Made by a program: the position numbers and the translations under genes
Notes under the pieces: generated by a model
Seen by the model: the letters and a program-made list of their open reading frames with translations, nothing else
Databases searched by the model: none
Told to the model about the DNA's origin: nothing
Assembly: GCA_021799275.1 (NCBI GenBank)
Contig: JAJZAT010000005.1
Coordinates: 57,993-121,992, forward strand
From: Bacillota bacterium
Lineage (GTDB): Bacteria; Bacillota; Sulfobacillia; JAJZYS01; JAJYTV01
Direction: 5' to 3'
DNA length: 64,000 nt
Shown: positions 6,728 through 14,560 of the stretch, one piece after another
How positions within the stretch are numbered: position 1 is the first letter of the stretch
How the letters are laid out: each line of letters begins with the position of its first letter

Positions 6728-9169
6728 TTGCGCCGCTCCATCAGGGCCTCGTTTAGCATTCTTCTTCTAATGTCCACGTTTGTCGGGACGATGCTGGAGA
6801 GTCCCGCGGCTAGCCATGCCGCGGCCGCCTCGCCCAATGTCACCCGCCAGGAGTTCACGGTGGCCCTCGCGCAGCAGCTGGACCTGCAGCCGCAGCCTTC
6901 GGCCGCGCAGGTCTTCACGGACCTGCCGAACACGAGTCCCGCCTACGGCCTGATCATGGCGGCCTACGACGAAGGCTGGATCTCGGGCTATCCGAACCAT
7001 ACGTTCCAGCCGCAGGCCTCCCTGACCCGCGAGCAGGTCGCCAAGACCGAGATCATCGCGCTCGGTCTCGAAAGCGCCGCCGCGTCCCTTGCGGACCAGA
7101 CCCCTTCCTACCAGGACGCGGGCGAAATCGGCAAGTGGGCCTGGGGCTACGTCAACGAAGCCCAGGCGATCGGCATCCTGCACGGCTTCACGCTCAATAC
7201 CTTCGGCCCCGCGAGCACCTTCACGGAGGCCCAGATCAAGCACGCCCAGGCGCAGATGGCGAGCTACCTCGCCACGCTGCCCGTCAAGGCCTTCCCCGCC
7301 GCCCCGACCGCGGCGCCCGGGACCGCCACCGGCACCAGCGCCATCACCGTGACGCCTTTCGCGGCGGCGGACCGCATCGCCGTCGCGGTGTCGTCGATCC
7401 CGCTCTCCGTCCCGACCTTCGGCTCGGCCGTGCCGAGCACGGCCGTCGCCTACACCCCCGGCGACAACCTGACGGTCACGCCGGGATCCTACGTCGGGGT
7501 GTACGAGGTGGGGAGCCAGAACGTCGTTGCCGCCTTCTCGCAGTTGCAGGTGACGAGTAGCGAGGTGGCGGAGCCGCCCACAGGGATGTCCCTGACCGGG
7601 CCGAGTGGCGGCACCGCCTCGTCGTCCGCGACGGTCGGTCCTTTCACCCTGACGCTCCTTGGCTCGACCGGCCAGCCGGCGTCGGCGCCCCAAGGCGGCG
7701 AGACGATCTCGCTCGCCTCGAACTCCGCGGGCAGCTACACCTTCGCGACCGCCGCCTCCGGAGCGGCCATCTCCAGCCTGACCGTGCCGCAGGGCAGCAC
7801 GACGGCCACCTTCTACTACGGCGACACGCTTGCCGGCGCGCCGGTGCTGCTGGCGACCAGCCCGACCCTCGGCAGCGCCACCCTGGGCGTGCAGATCGCC
7901 GCGGGCCAGCCGGCGAAGCTCGAGATCTCCGGCCCGACCAGCGGCATGGCCGGCTCGACGCCGGTGCTCGGCCCCTTCACCCTGGCCGTGACCGACGCCT
8001 ACGGCAACCCCTCGGCCCCGGCGAACGGAGTGACGGCGAACCTCCTCTCGAGCTCCCCCGGTCCCGCCGAGTTCTCGCTCAGCTCGGGCGGCGCGACGGT
8101 GCCGAGCGTCACGATCCCCCAGGGCCAGACAAGCGCCACCTTCTACTACGGCGACGGCGCATCTGGCCAGCCGCAGCTCACGGCCTCCGCGGCCGGTCTC
8201 GTGACCGGCACCTTCTCGCTGCAGATCGCCGGATCCACCCCGGCTCCGTCGCCGACGCCGGCCGGCCTCACCCTGACAGGGCCCGCCACAGGGGCCGTCG
8301 GAATGACGCCGTCGAACGGACCTTTCACCATCAGCGTGACCGACGCGACCGGCGTGCCGGTGCCTGCGCCCGCCCAGGGCGTGGAGGTCACCCTCTACTC
8401 CAACTCGAGCGGCGCGCACGAATTCGCGGCGAGCGCCGCGGGCACGCCCGAGACCACTGTCTTCATCCCGGGGGGCAGCACGAGCGCCACCTTCTACTAC
8501 GGCGACTCCCAGGCCGGTGTCGTCGCCCTCTCGGCGACGGCCGCGGGCCTCTCCTCCGCGAGCGCGATGCTGGAAATGGCCCAGACCGTGAACCTCACGG
8601 GTACCGGCTTCGACTCCTTCTCCCCGCCGGCCACGACCTCGCAGGTGCAGACCTGGTACGGGCAGGGCCTGCGCAACATCTTCCTCAACACCTTCGCGCC
8701 GACGTTCGCCCAGGAGTACGCGGCGAGCCTGCCGCTGATGGACGTGGTGCTGTTCCAGGGCTACTGGACGTCCGCGTTCACGAGCGAGACCGGCGCGCAA
8801 AGGGCGCAGGAGGCCATCAACGCGGCCGAGTCGGTCAACTACCCGAAAGGCGCCTACATCTTCGTCGACGTGGAGAGCACGGGCTCCGCGACGGAGCAGC
8901 AGATGATCACCTGGATCAACTCGTGGAGCGCGGCGGTGCAGGGCGCCGGCTACGGCGCCGGCGTCTACTTCGGCGTCCCGCAGCCGGTCAAGGCGGCGGA
9001 CACCGCGTCGCTGCTCGCGGACCGCTTCTGGAAGTCCTATTCGGGCAACAGCATCACGCCGACACCGCGTGGGGTGTGCGTCATCCAGACCGGCACCACA
9101 AGCTCCATGGATACCGACACGTTCACCGTGGACAATCTTGGGGAGTATTGCATCGGTGCCGGCCTATAG
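6728..9169 (+). CDS. Secreted SLH, Ig-like repeat and DUF1906 protein (paralog A)
   Basis: 813 residues from a TTG start at 6728, preceded by GGGAGG. Signal peptide about 1-32 (ends ASHAA). Two SLH-like units follow (about 35-180, including AAYDEGWISGYPNHTFQPQA and WAWGYVNEAQAIGILHGF), which usually anchor proteins to cell-wall polymers. Three Ig-like repeats (about 275-620) each contain the signature (T/S)ATFYYGD. The C-terminal ~180 residues form a DUF1906 (Rv2525c-like, glycoside-hydrolase-like TIM barrel) domain, with GFDSFSPPATTSQVQTWY, YIFVDVESTG and AGVYFGVPQ. Carbohydrate or peptidoglycan processing at the surface is plausible but unproven. The paralog at 10859 shares the same layout, so this is a tandem duplication. 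Confidence 0.9.
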   Translation: MRRSIRASFSILLLMSTFVGTMLESPAASHAAAASPNVTRQEFTVALAQQLDLQPQPSAAQVFTDLPNTSPAYGLIMAAYDEGWISGYPNHTFQPQASLTREQVAKTEIIALGLESAAASLADQTPSYQDAGEIGKWAWGYVNEAQAIGILHGFTLNTFGPASTFTEAQIKHAQAQMASYLATLPVKAFPAAPTAAPGTATGTSAITVTPFAAADRIAVAVSSIPLSVPTFGSAVPSTAVAYTPGDNLTVTPGSYVGVYEVGSQNVVAAFSQLQVTSSEVAEPPTGMSLTGPSGGTASSSATVGPFTLTLLGSTGQPASAPQGGETISLASNSAGSYTFATAASGAAISSLTVPQGSTTATFYYGDTLAGAPVLLATSPTLGSATLGVQIAAGQPAKLEISGPTSGMAGSTPVLGPFTLAVTDAYGNPSAPANGVTANLLSSSPGPAEFSLSSGGATVPSVTIPQGQTSATFYYGDGASGQPQLTASAAGLVTGTFSLQIAGSTPAPSPTPAGLTLTGPATGAVGMTPSNGPFTISVTDATGVPVPAPAQGVEVTLYSNSSGAHEFAASAAGTPETTVFIPGGSTSATFYYGDSQAGVVALSATAAGLSSASAMLEMAQTVNLTGTGFDSFSPPATTSQVQTWYGQGLRNIFLNTFAPTFAQEYAASLPLMDVVLFQGYWTSAFTSETGAQRAQEAINAAESVNYPKGAYIFVDVESTGSATEQQMITWINSWSAAVQGAGYGAGVYFGVPQPVKAADTASLLADRFWKSYSGNSITPTPRGVCVIQTGTTSSMDTDTFTVDNLGEYCIGAGL

Positions 9170-9250
9170 GGGCCGGGCGAAACCGAAACCGTCCCGCAGC
9201 ATGACAGCTCGCGCACACCGCCGGAATGCGGCCCATCGGGAGGCAAGCCA

Positions 9251-10393
9251 GTGAAGACGATGCGCCGCACGGCCCTCTGGCACGTGATCGCGCTGATGAC
9301 CGCCGGACTGGTTCTGCAGGGTTGCGGCACCACGACCGCGCCCAAGGCGCAGACCACGCACCACCACCAGACGCCGCCGGCCGCGGCGACGCCCCAATAC
9401 TTCAAGGGCGCCCTGCCCGCGCTCGACGCCGTGCAGTTCCTTTCGCAAAACCAGGGCTTCGTCGCCGGCCAGGGCATCGTGCTCTCGACGAGCGACGGCG
9501 GCCAGCACTGGACCCGCATCTACCAGGGAACAGGGACGATCACCGACCTCGCCTTCCCGGGCGCCACCCAGGGCTACGCCCTCACGTCGGGTGGCCAGGT
9601 GCTCGCCTGGCAAGGCGGCACGCAGTGGGAGCCCGTCTCGGGACTGCCGGGGTCCGTGTCGGGCCTCTGGCTCTCGGGCACGTCGATCGCGGAGCTCCTG
9701 ACGAGCCAGGGTACGCTCTACCGTCCGGGCCCGACCGCTGGATCCTGGCAGGCGGAGAGCCCGAGGGGTGTCACCGCCGCAAGCTTCGACGGCGCCACAG
9801 GCTGGGCCGTCACGCAGGCCACGGGCGCCGCGCCGCAGGTCTACCTGACCCAGAACGGCGGCACGAGCTGGAGCCTCTCGTACAGCCCGAAGGTCAGTGG
9901 ACCCTCCGGTTGGACCGCGGGCCTCAGCTCCTCGGCCGGCACCGCCTGGCTCCTGCTCACATCGTCCGCCGGGCAGGTCGAGCACCAGCCCTACGTCGCC
10001 TACGTCACCCATGATCTCGGCCAGGAGTGGCAGGAGATCCTCGGCGCTCCGCTGTTCGCCGACCAGGGCATGTACCCCCAGGCCCCTTCTAGCCTCTACG
10101 GCCTGCAGGCCGGCCCGCTCTTCGCCGGCGCCCAGCACGCCTACTTCGTCTCGTGGAAGCCGGGCAACCCGTCGGATGTCCTGGCCATCACCGCCAGCAG
10201 CGACGGCGGCCAGAGCTGGCAGCAGCTGCCCGTGCAGGGTGTGGCCCATGCCGCGACGCCGTACTTCTTCCACCCGATCGGCATCGCCGCCGTTCCTGGC
10301 GGCACCATCTGGCTCGTGGGCAGCCGCTCTGGCAGTGGCACGATGCTGGTGTCGCACGACGGCGGCTCGACATGGCAGGTCGTGGCGCCCTGA
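9251..10393 (+). CDS. Lipoprotein with YCF48/BNR-type beta-propeller
   Basis: 380 residues, GTG start at 9251 after GGGAGG. The N-terminus is a lipoprotein signal with lipobox LVLQGC (Cys25), then a His/Pro-rich spacer. The rest consists of propeller blades with BNR-like signatures: STSDGGQHWTRIY, TQNGGTSWSLSY, SSDGGQSWQQLP and SHDGGSTWQVV. Such sortilin/YCF48-like propellers bind proteins or sugars and have no catalytic motif here. The gene lies 81 bases after paralog A and probably shares its transcript. A second, less similar propeller lipoprotein is at 51502-52656. Confidence 0.88.
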   Translation: MKTMRRTALWHVIALMTAGLVLQGCGTTTAPKAQTTHHHQTPPAAATPQYFKGALPALDAVQFLSQNQGFVAGQGIVLSTSDGGQHWTRIYQGTGTITDLAFPGATQGYALTSGGQVLAWQGGTQWEPVSGLPGSVSGLWLSGTSIAELLTSQGTLYRPGPTAGSWQAESPRGVTAASFDGATGWAVTQATGAAPQVYLTQNGGTSWSLSYSPKVSGPSGWTAGLSSSAGTAWLLLTSSAGQVEHQPYVAYVTHDLGQEWQEILGAPLFADQGMYPQAPSSLYGLQAGPLFAGAQHAYFVSWKPGNPSDVLAITASSDGGQSWQQLPVQGVAHAATPYFFHPIGIAAVPGGTIWLVGSRSGSGTMLVSHDGGSTWQVVAP

Positions 10394-10418
10394 ACGCAGG
10401 AGAGGAAGTCCCACGGAA

Positions 10419-10445
10419 GGGGCCGGGCGCTCTTCGTCCGGCCCC
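10419..10445 (+). terminator. Hairpin after the propeller lipoprotein gene
   Basis: GGGGCCGG (10419-10426) pairs perfectly with CCGGCCCC (10438-10445) 25 bases after the stop. A pyrimidine-rich CTCTCCTA follows rather than a T run. Probably ends the 6728-10393 transcript. Confidence 0.6.
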
Positions 10446-10584
10446 CTCTCCTATGGCGGTCCGCCGCGATGGTGGCACCTACACATTGGCGCCTCAATCC
10501 TGAGCAGCGTTCCTGAGTTTCTGTCAAAGCCTCAGGCCGCAGCTGTCCATAGGATCCCGACCCTTATGTAGTTGTTGCAACACC

Positions 10585-10598
10585 TTCCTATATAGGAA
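10585..10598. promoter_or_regulatory. Perfect 14-base palindrome, candidate operator
   Basis: TTCCTATATAGGAA is a complete palindrome in AT-rich DNA, about 35 bases before the second leader-peptide ATG and 260 bases before paralog B. It could bind a dimeric regulator. I find no equivalent in the leader of paralog A. Apart from this, the hairpin and the leader block, the 465-base gap shows nothing else. Confidence 0.4.
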
Positions 10599-10632
10599 AC
10601 GCCTATCTCGTAATTCATCTTACCGAATTCTC

Positions 10633-10858
10633 ATGCGCCCAGATGTCTCCATCCACATCCTGCCTTTATTGCTTGCAATGGTCCTTGGCCTTGGTTACAT
10701 TGGCTTCGGTTACAGCAGCATGTTATCTGCCGTCGTGGAGATGCCAGCAACCTGGATGTTCATCCCATGGGCCAATAGATCATCTGCTGCCGCCCCGACC
10801 GCCCTTGCCGGCGGCGATCACGCGCTGCCCGAGGGCGCTTGGGGAGGTATTTGCTCAA
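10633..10858 (+). repeat. Duplicated leader region, copy 2
   Basis: Counterpart of the region at 6490-6727. A frame from ATG 10633 reads VSIHILPLLLAMVLGLGYIG near its start, matching the peptide in copy 1. Here the frame is not closed after 35 codons and runs on past the start of the downstream gene in another frame. The last 25 bases repeat the ribosome binding site and TTG start of copy 1. Confidence 0.55.
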
Positions 10859-13276
10859 TTGCGCCGTTCCATAGGTGCTTGGCTTTCGTGTGCCCTGACG
10901 CTCTTGACCATGCTGCCCACCCTCCTGCTCGCGCCAGCCACCGGCCATGCCGCGGTGGCCCCGGCGTATGTGACGCGCCTTCAATTCACCGTGGAACTGG
11001 CGCAGGCGCTGGACCTCGCGCCGGCGGTGGGGGCGCGTCCGGTCTTCTCGGACCTGCCGCCCGCCAACCCCGACTACGGCATCGTGATGGCCGCATATGA
11101 GGCGGGCTGGATCTCGGGCTTCCCGAACGGCACATTCCGCCCCTGGGTCCCCCTGACGCGCGAGCAGGTGGCGAAGTGCGAGGTGCTGGCCGTCGGCCTC
11201 GGGGCCCGGGCAGCAGCCTTGCGGGATCTGCGCCCCGCCTTCCGCGACGCGGGGCGGATCGGCAACTGGGCCTGGGGCTACGTCGACGTGGCCAAGGCGA
11301 GGGGTCTCCTGCAGGGTTACCGCCTGGACTACTTCAGGCCCCAGTCGACGTTCTCGCAGGCGGATCTTAGCCATCTGCGCTCGCAGCTCGCCAGCTATCT
11401 TCAGGCGGCCCCGGCGCCGGATCTCCAGGCGATGCCCAGGGCAAAGGCAGGCAGCGCCCTCGGCACGACCGCGATCACCGTCTCACCGAATGGTCTGGGC
11501 GACGAGATCGCCCTCGAGGTCTCGCAGAGCCCTATTCCGCGCCCGACCTGGCTGAGCCCCAGCCCCCCGGACGCGATGCCCTACGTTTCGGGCGGGAACG
11601 TCGAGGGCCAGACGGGGCTCTACGTCGGCGTCTTCGATCTGGCGAGGGGCATCGTGCGGGCCTTCTCGGAGCTCCGGCTGACAGCCGCCGACGTGCTGGG
11701 CACGCCAGCCGGGCTGCAGCTCTCGGGGCCGGTGGACGACCAGGCCCAGAGCGGGGCGGACGTCGGCCCCTACACCGTGTCGCTCATGGACGCCGGCGGC
11801 CATCCCGCGGTGGCGCAAGGGGCCGGCGTCACGGTGGAACTCGCCTCAACCTCCCAGGGGCCGCACCTCTTCTCGCTGACGCCCGGCGGGACGCCGGTCC
11901 GTGCCGTGACGATCGCCCCCGGCACAACCTCAGCCAGCTTCTACTACGGCGACGAGCGGGCCGGGAGCCTGGCCCTCCTGGCCTCGGCCCAGGGGCTCGG
12001 CCAGGCCACCCTGCAGGTGGACATCACGGGCGGCAGCCCGACGGCGCTCGATCTCGCGGGACCCGCACAGGGTTTTACGGGAGGCGAGCCGCTGGTGGGT
12101 CCGTTCACGGTGAGCCTCCACGACGCCTTTGGGAACCCCACCGTGGCGCCCGCGGGGGGCCTCTGGGTGGCCCTGGCCTCGAGCTCCACGGGCAGCGCCA
12201 CCTTCTCCCTGTCGCCGGGCGGGCCGAGTGTAGAGACCCTCGAGATCCCGGCCGGTCAGGGAAGCCTGAGCTTCTACTACGGCGACACCATGGGCGGCAG
12301 CCCCACGCTCTCGGCGGAGGCGGTCGGTCTGACCCCCGCGACCTTGAGCCTCGAGATGATCTCGTCGACGCCGGCCGGGCTCGAGATGACCGGCCCGACG
12401 ACCACCAGTACGGGTGCCGTAACCGGCCCCTTCCTCGTCACCCTGACGAATGCCACGGGCGACGCCGTCCCGTCGCCTGCCGGCGGCACCACCGTCAGCC
12501 TCGACTCGACCTCCCCGGGGCCCTATGCCTTCGCGGCGTCCCGCACGGGCACGCGGACAGAGAGCGTGCGGATCCCCGCGGGCAGTTCCACCGTCCGCTT
12601 CTTCTACCGCGACACCGAGAGCGGCCTCCCGACCATCTCGGCAACCGCCGCCGCCATCCGTCCGGCGACGCGGCAGGTGGCCGTGGCCGCGTCGGTGCCG
12701 ATGGCGGGTCGCGGCCTCGACTCCGCCACCTCGCCCGCCACCCCCGCGCAGGTGCAGGCCTGGTACCAGGAGGGCATGCGCAACATCTTCCTCAATACCT
12801 TCGCGCCCGGCTTCGCCCGGCAGTACGCCGCCAGCCTGCGCCTTCTCGACGTCGCGCTCTTCCAGGGCTACTGGACCCCCGCCTACACCGACCAGACGGG
12901 CGCGGCGAGGGCGCGGTCCGCGATCGCCGCGGCCCGCTCCGTCGACTATCCCCAGGGCTCCGACATCTTCCTCGACGTCGAGAGCACCGGCGGCGCCTCG
13001 GCGCAGCACATGGTGGACTGGATCGACTCCTGGAGCAGCGCGGTGAACCGGGCCGGCTATGTCGCCGGCGTCTACTTTGGCGTGCCGCAGCCCGTGACGC
13101 GGACCGAGGCCTACCACACGACGGCGACCCGCTTCTGGAAGTCCTACTCGGGCTCGAGCATCACGCCCGCCGTGCGCGGCGTCTGCGTCGTGCAGACGGA
13201 CATCCTGCGGACGATGGACACGGACTGGCTCGGCACGGACAATTTCGGCGAGCGCTGCCGCGGGGCGGGCGTCTAG
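10859..13276 (+). CDS. Secreted SLH, Ig-like repeat and DUF1906 protein (paralog B)
   Basis: 805 residues. The frame is open from 10643, but the TTG at 10859 has GGGGAGG upstream and gives an N-terminus MRRSIGAWLSCALT that aligns with MRRSIRASFS of paralog A, so it is taken as the start. Signal peptide ends near TGHAA. SLH-like units, three Ig-like repeats ((S/R)xxFYY(G/R)D signatures) and a C-terminal DUF1906 domain (YQEGMRNIFLNTFAPGF, DIFLDVESTGG, AGVYFGVPQ) follow in the same order as in paralog A. The third repeat reads FFYRDT rather than FYYGD. The stop overlaps by four bases that of the convergent ferredoxin reductase gene. Confidence 0.9.
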   Translation: MRRSIGAWLSCALTLLTMLPTLLLAPATGHAAVAPAYVTRLQFTVELAQALDLAPAVGARPVFSDLPPANPDYGIVMAAYEAGWISGFPNGTFRPWVPLTREQVAKCEVLAVGLGARAAALRDLRPAFRDAGRIGNWAWGYVDVAKARGLLQGYRLDYFRPQSTFSQADLSHLRSQLASYLQAAPAPDLQAMPRAKAGSALGTTAITVSPNGLGDEIALEVSQSPIPRPTWLSPSPPDAMPYVSGGNVEGQTGLYVGVFDLARGIVRAFSELRLTAADVLGTPAGLQLSGPVDDQAQSGADVGPYTVSLMDAGGHPAVAQGAGVTVELASTSQGPHLFSLTPGGTPVRAVTIAPGTTSASFYYGDERAGSLALLASAQGLGQATLQVDITGGSPTALDLAGPAQGFTGGEPLVGPFTVSLHDAFGNPTVAPAGGLWVALASSSTGSATFSLSPGGPSVETLEIPAGQGSLSFYYGDTMGGSPTLSAEAVGLTPATLSLEMISSTPAGLEMTGPTTTSTGAVTGPFLVTLTNATGDAVPSPAGGTTVSLDSTSPGPYAFAASRTGTRTESVRIPAGSSTVRFFYRDTESGLPTISATAAAIRPATRQVAVAASVPMAGRGLDSATSPATPAQVQAWYQEGMRNIFLNTFAPGFARQYAASLRLLDVALFQGYWTPAYTDQTGAARARSAIAAARSVDYPQGSDIFLDVESTGGASAQHMVDWIDSWSSAVNRAGYVAGVYFGVPQPVTRTEAYHTTATRFWKSYSGSSITPAVRGVCVVQTDILRTMDTDWLGTDNFGERCRGAGV

Positions 13277-14277
13277 CGGCTGGGCGCCGCACTCTTCAGG
13301 TTGGTGCTGTGCGGCAGGGCGCCCTTGAGCTCCGGGCGCAGGTAGCTGCGGATCGGCCCCATGGCGATCCCCACCTCGCCGAAGCCGGTCGCGATCAGCT
13401 TCACCTTGCCGGGGTAGGCGGCGATGTCCCCGGCTGCAAAGATGCCCGGCAGATTGGTGGCCATGCTGGCGGGGTTCACCGCGATGGCGTGCGAGCCCTG
13501 GAACTCGAGCCCCCACTCCTTGAGCGGTCCAAGCTGCGCGTGGAAGCCGAGGCCTGAGACGACGGCCTGGGCTTCGACCGTCTCCTGGCCGCCATCCGCG
13601 ATGTGCTCGAGCACGGCGCCCATGAGGCGGTCGCCGCCGAGCACCGCCTTGAGTTCGCAGGACGTCTTGAGGTGTACCGTCTGCAGCTGGCGGATGCGGT
13701 CGAGGCTGCCGGGCTGCGCCCTGAACTCCTCGCGCCGGTGGACGAGATAGACGCGCCTCGCGTGCTGGGCGATCTCCCAGGCCCAGTCGAGGGCGGTGTC
13801 GCCGCCGCCGATGACCACGACGTCCTTGCCCTGGAACTCGCGCAGGGCGGGCGGGATGTAGTAGACACCGCGGCCCTCGAAGGCCTCGGCCCCGTCGGCC
13901 GGCAGGCGCCGCGGCACGAAGGCGCCGAGCCCGGCCGTTACGAGGATGGCCCGGGCCGCGAGGGGGCCCGCGGACGTCCGCAAAACCCAACCGCCATCGT
14001 CGCCCGCCGCGAGCGTCTCGGCCGTGGTGCCGAGGTACAGGGCGGGCCGGTAGGAAAGGGCCTGGGCGATCAGGGCCTCGGCGAGATCGGCGCCGGTCAC
14101 GGCGGTGAAGCCGGCGACGTCGAAGATGCGCTTTTCCGGATAGAGCGCCGTCAGTTGGCCGCCGAGCTCCGGCAGGCTCTCGACGATCGCCGCCCGTATG
14201 CCGTGCAGGCCTGACATGGCGGCGGCGAAGAGCCCGACCGGCCCACCGCCGACAACCAGGAGATCGTATGCGTCCAA
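13273..14277 (-). CDS. Ferredoxin/flavodoxin-NADP+ reductase, thioredoxin-reductase-like type
   Basis: 334-residue FAD protein of the YumC-type FNR family, moving electrons between NADPH and ferredoxin. FAD-binding GGGPVGLFAA at the N-terminus, the family-typical GGQLTALYPEKRIFDVAGF, NADP-binding VIGGGDTALDWA, and C-terminal IFAAGDIAAYPGKVKLIATG followed by GEVGIAM. There is no CxxC pair, which separates it from thioredoxin reductase. The ATG at 14283 lies directly against GGAGGG; the TTG two codons later (14277) has correct six-base spacing and is preferred. The gene ends tail-to-tail with paralog B. A nested inverted repeat is in its promoter region. Confidence 0.93.
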   Translation of the reverse strand: MDAYDLLVVGGGPVGLFAAAMSGLHGIRAAIVESLPELGGQLTALYPEKRIFDVAGFTAVTGADLAEALIAQALSYRPALYLGTTAETLAAGDDGGWVLRTSAGPLAARAILVTAGLGAFVPRRLPADGAEAFEGRGVYYIPPALREFQGKDVVVIGGGDTALDWAWEIAQHARRVYLVHRREEFRAQPGSLDRIRQLQTVHLKTSCELKAVLGGDRLMGAVLEHIADGGQETVEAQAVVSGLGFHAQLGPLKEWGLEFQGSHAIAVNPASMATNLPGIFAAGDIAAYPGKVKLIATGFGEVGIAMGPIRSYLRPELKGALPHSTNLKSAAPSR

Positions 14278-14318
14278 GGTCATCCCTCCGTGCTGACGGG
14301 ACAGGCGGCACCCCTCAG

Positions 14319-14371
14319 GGCGCCTGGGGTCGGTATAAGTATACCGGCAACAGTATCAGCGACCAGGCGCC
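14319..14371. promoter_or_regulatory. Nested inverted repeats upstream of the ferredoxin reductase gene
   Basis: Outer arms GGCGCCTGG (14319-14327) and CCAGGCGCC (14363-14371) are perfect. Inside them CGGTATA (14331-14337) and TATACCG (14340-14346) form a second inverted repeat with a two-base centre. The block lies 42-94 bases before the reductase start and could be an operator or a stem-loop in the leader. Confidence 0.45.
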
Positions 14372-14560
14372 GCGTCAACGCCAGGGGAGTGAAACTTTCC
14401 TGAGGGGCGGCCGTCCGGACCGCGGCTAGGGGTCTCCCCGCCCCCCCAAGGCGCCCGTATTCTCCATACGGATGCCGCCGCTGTCATCTCGAGGGGCATT
14501 CTGCCGATTGCGATGGGCCGCTTTGTCCAAGACTACCTCCAGGGAGGGAAAGGTAGCCCT

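Noticed and set aside
6767..8800. A 677-codon minus-strand frame across paralog A
   Set aside because: Antisense to a repeat-rich surface protein; no start signal and no recognisable content.
11930..14311. A 793-codon open frame on the minus strand across paralog B and the ferredoxin reductase gene
   Set aside because: It is antisense or out of frame to two well-supported genes, is rich in Arg/Gly/Pro without any protein motif, and arises from the high GC content.
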